DNA from: Trinickia caryophylli
GTDB lineage: Bacteria; Pseudomonadota; Gammaproteobacteria; Burkholderiales; Burkholderiaceae
Reading direction: 5' to 3'
Length of the DNA: 64,000 nt
Assembly (NCBI RefSeq): GCF_034424545.1
Contig: NZ_CP139971.1
Span: 186,001 to 250,000 of the forward strand
The notes beneath the pieces were generated by a model. That model was given only the letters and a program-made list of their open reading frames with translations, did not search any database and was not told where the DNA came from. Each line of letters opens with the position of its first letter. The first letter of the stretch is position 1. Shown here one piece after another: positions 62,617 through 64,000 of the stretch. Position numbers and translations under genes: made by a program.

Positions 62617-63024
62617 CTATTGGAGCGTGGCGCCGTGGCCGGCGGCAAGGGTGGCCGGTTCGGGCAAGGGCAGTCCGGCCGCGGCGCAAAGCGCCTGGAC
62701 CATGTACGGCACTTGATCGCGTGGCACCGAAAACGAAATGCCCGCATTGCCGTTCAACTGAAAGCGAACGACAAGATGATCGGTGCCGTCGAGCCGCCCG
62801 ATTTCCCACCCATGGCAATGCAGTGCAAAGCACTTTTGCGCGGTGCCGCCGTTCAGTCGATTCGACAGCTCGATCGCATGAGGCAGCGCAACCAGCAGGT
62901 GATCGAACAACGAGCGATGAACCGCGGCGGTGCCGGCGTTCCCGAGCACGACGAGATATTGCCCGTCGGGCGTGAGTTCGACGGCGCTGATCGAGTCGAT
63001 CGCGAGCGTCGGCGAATCAGACAC
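62617..63024 (-). CDS. Conserved-looking hypothetical protein, coupled to the gene above it
   Basis: 135 residues from GTG 63024, whose first codons overlap the stop of the preceding gene. Mixed alpha/beta (VELTPDGQYLVVLGNAG, CFALHCHGWEIGRLDG, VVRFQLNGNAGISFSVPRDQ). No signal peptide or membrane segment. No family recognised. It lies 109 bases upstream of the LptD homologue on the same strand and may share its promoter. Confidence 0.65.
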   Translation of the reverse strand: MSDSPTLAIDSISAVELTPDGQYLVVLGNAGTAAVHRSLFDHLLVALPHAIELSNRLNGGTAQKCFALHCHGWEIGRLDGTDHLVVRFQLNGNAGISFSVPRDQVPYMVQALCAAAGLPLPEPATLAAGHGATLQ

Positions 63025-63325
63025 GGCGCGCGGCCCACACCGTGTCCGGCGCGGCAATCCCCGGCCGCGCGTAAGCGGCGCCGAGCACGCTTGGACGAAG
63101 CACGGCGCCGGACGAAGAGGCCGCGGCCAGAAGCGGCGAGAAGATCGGTGCCGAGCTGATGCGCAACACCGCTGCGAGTACATCGGCTGTGACGAACGGA
63201 ATCATGTCGAGTGCCTGTGAGTGATGGGGGCTTGACGACACGATATACGCTGCGAGCCACGCGGCCATTACGCGCGAATTACCGAATCTGAACGCAGGTA
63301 TCGGTTTCTTATCGTTGACGTGCAT
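63017..63325 (-). CDS. Small hypothetical protein
   Basis: 102 residues from ATG 63325, overlapping the next gene by 8 bases. Begins MHVNDKKPIPAFRFGNSRVM and is rich in Ala and Ser (FSPLLAAASSSGAVLRPSVL). A hydrophobic stretch VMAAWLAAYIVSS may be membrane-associated. Function unknown. The overlap with the next gene supports it as real coding sequence. Confidence 0.55.
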   Translation of the reverse strand: MHVNDKKPIPAFRFGNSRVMAAWLAAYIVSSSPHHSQALDMIPFVTADVLAAVLRISSAPIFSPLLAAASSSGAVLRPSVLGAAYARPGIAAPDTVWAARRV

Positions 63326-63542
63326 TGCCGTGGCATGCGTGCGGTCGCAGGCGCCTCGAGTCTCGCAACCGGCTTGCAAAAGCAGCCGTTCATCCCCGTG
63401 AGCGCGCGGGGCGGCGGCGGAAAGAATCGTTAATGGGCGCGTAACTGCGCGAGAAATGTCCGTCTCTATACTCCGCGCATTCCATTCTCGAACCGGCGGG
63501 ACGACGCAAGTACGTCGCCTGTCACATCCAACTTGAGCAAGC

Positions 63543-64000
63543 ATGAAGCGTAACAGTACGACGGTCTATGTGACGGCCATGGCCGGGCTGGCGGGGACGA
63601 CGGCAACGATTCAACCGGCGTGCGCGGCGCAGCCCTTCGTCGTGAAGGATGTCCGTATCGAGGGGACACGGCGTACGGAGCCGGGCACTGTGTTTTCTTA
63701 TCTTCCCATCAAGCGAGGCGATACGTTCACCGACGATTTGGCGTCGAAAGCCATTCGTGCACTCTACGCCACGGGGTTCTTCAGCGACGTTCAGGTTTCG
63801 GCCGACGACGATACCGTGATCGTCAAGGTCGTCGAGCGCGCGGCAATCGCAACGATCGATTTCGCCGGCATTCACGAGTTCGAGAAGGACGCGCTCATCA
63901 AGGCGCTGAAAAGCGTGGGCTTGTCGCAAGGCCGCTATTACGACCGGTCACTCGTCGATCGGGCGGAGCAGGAGCTCAAGCGCCAATATCTTACGCGCGG
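63543..64000 (+). CDS. bamA: BamA-family outer membrane assembly protein, N-terminal part (3' end outside window)
   Basis: The first 152 residues are visible. Signal peptide about 1-29 (AMAGLAGTTATIQPACAA). POTRA 1 is FVVKDVRIEGTRRTEPGTVF through VIVKVVERAAIATIDFAG, and the start of POTRA 2 includes YYDRSLVDRAEQELKRQYLT. These match BamA closely. In Burkholderiaceae the housekeeping bamA lies between rseP and skp-lpxD; here the upstream neighbours are unknown genes and an LptD homologue, so a second BamA is likely. A TATACT -10-like element lies at 63467-63472. Confidence 0.88.
   Translation, partial: MKRNSTTVYVTAMAGLAGTTATIQPACAAQPFVVKDVRIEGTRRTEPGTVFSYLPIKRGDTFTDDLASKAIRALYATGFFSDVQVSADDDTVIVKVVERAAIATIDFAGIHEFEKDALIKALKSVGLSQGRYYDRSLVDRAEQELKRQYLTR

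Noticed and set aside
1..64000. tRNA, rRNA or complete insertion sequence
   Set aside because: None recognised by eye; only an istB fragment and a lone serine recombinase represent mobile DNA.

Overview
The window is GC-rich chromosomal DNA. Its gene families and prpBC-acnD-prpF / prpR layout point to a beta-proteobacterium of the Burkholderiaceae (Burkholderia, Paraburkholderia or Trinickia type). This is inferred from gene content; no rRNA or tRNA gene was seen that would settle the genus. Three stretches are clearly AT-rich against this background and look acquired or decaying: 1.8-5.0 kb, 24.2-24.6 kb and 57.0-57.3 kb.

Layout. 0-5.8 kb is a polymorphic-toxin island. It holds the 3' end of an Rhs gene with a GHH-type nuclease tip, its probable immunity gene, and then a graveyard of older cassettes: two Rhs core fragments, an IS21 istB scrap, one intact orphan small gene and one broken immunity-like gene. 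A BrnT/BrnA toxin-antitoxin pair follows. 5.8-8.0 kb has an NhaR-like LysR regulator divergent from a TerC membrane protein, plus a zinc-ribbon protein. 8.0-15.6 kb is a complete minus-strand nitrate assimilation operon, nirB-nirD-nasA-nasT-nasS. Its leader can be read base by base: an NtrC-type site, a near-consensus sigma-54 promoter, two ANTAR-type hexaloop hairpins, an intrinsic terminator, then nirB. 15.8-24 kb is a run of stress and metabolic genes: 1-Cys peroxiredoxin, chromate transporter, tandem universal stress protein, two SDR oxidoreductases, a glycine-zipper protein and a hydrolase.

24-30 kb holds a large unassigned effector-like protein behind a 20-bp perfect inverted repeat. 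Next to it are an OmpR-type regulator whose receiver domain lacks key residues and a LuxR-type regulator with no LuxI in the window. 30-42 kb has YceI, an iron alcohol dehydrogenase and the methylcitrate (propionate) operon prpB-prpC-acyl-CoA ligase-acnD-prpF, with divergent prpR. 42.2-46.6 kb is a tightly overlapping five-gene sugar-modification operon: two epimerases, GT2, GtrA and a GT87-like protein. 46.7-56.9 kb is a galactan utilisation locus: GH53 galactanase, MFS sugar exporter, GH42 beta-galactosidase, a four-gene ABC importer and a LacI regulator. The same palindrome lies before the galactanase and before the importer operon. 57-64 kb has an orphan serine recombinase, a LysR regulator, a GNAT acetyltransferase, an LptD homologue, two coupled unknown genes and the start of a divergent BamA homologue. 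The LptD and BamA genes sit outside the usual contexts of those genes and are probably paralogues.

The best-supported regulatory finding is the NtrC / RpoN / ANTAR leader of the nitrate operon. The least explained items are the effector-like 889-residue protein, the LptD-BamA pair and the decayed Rhs cassettes.
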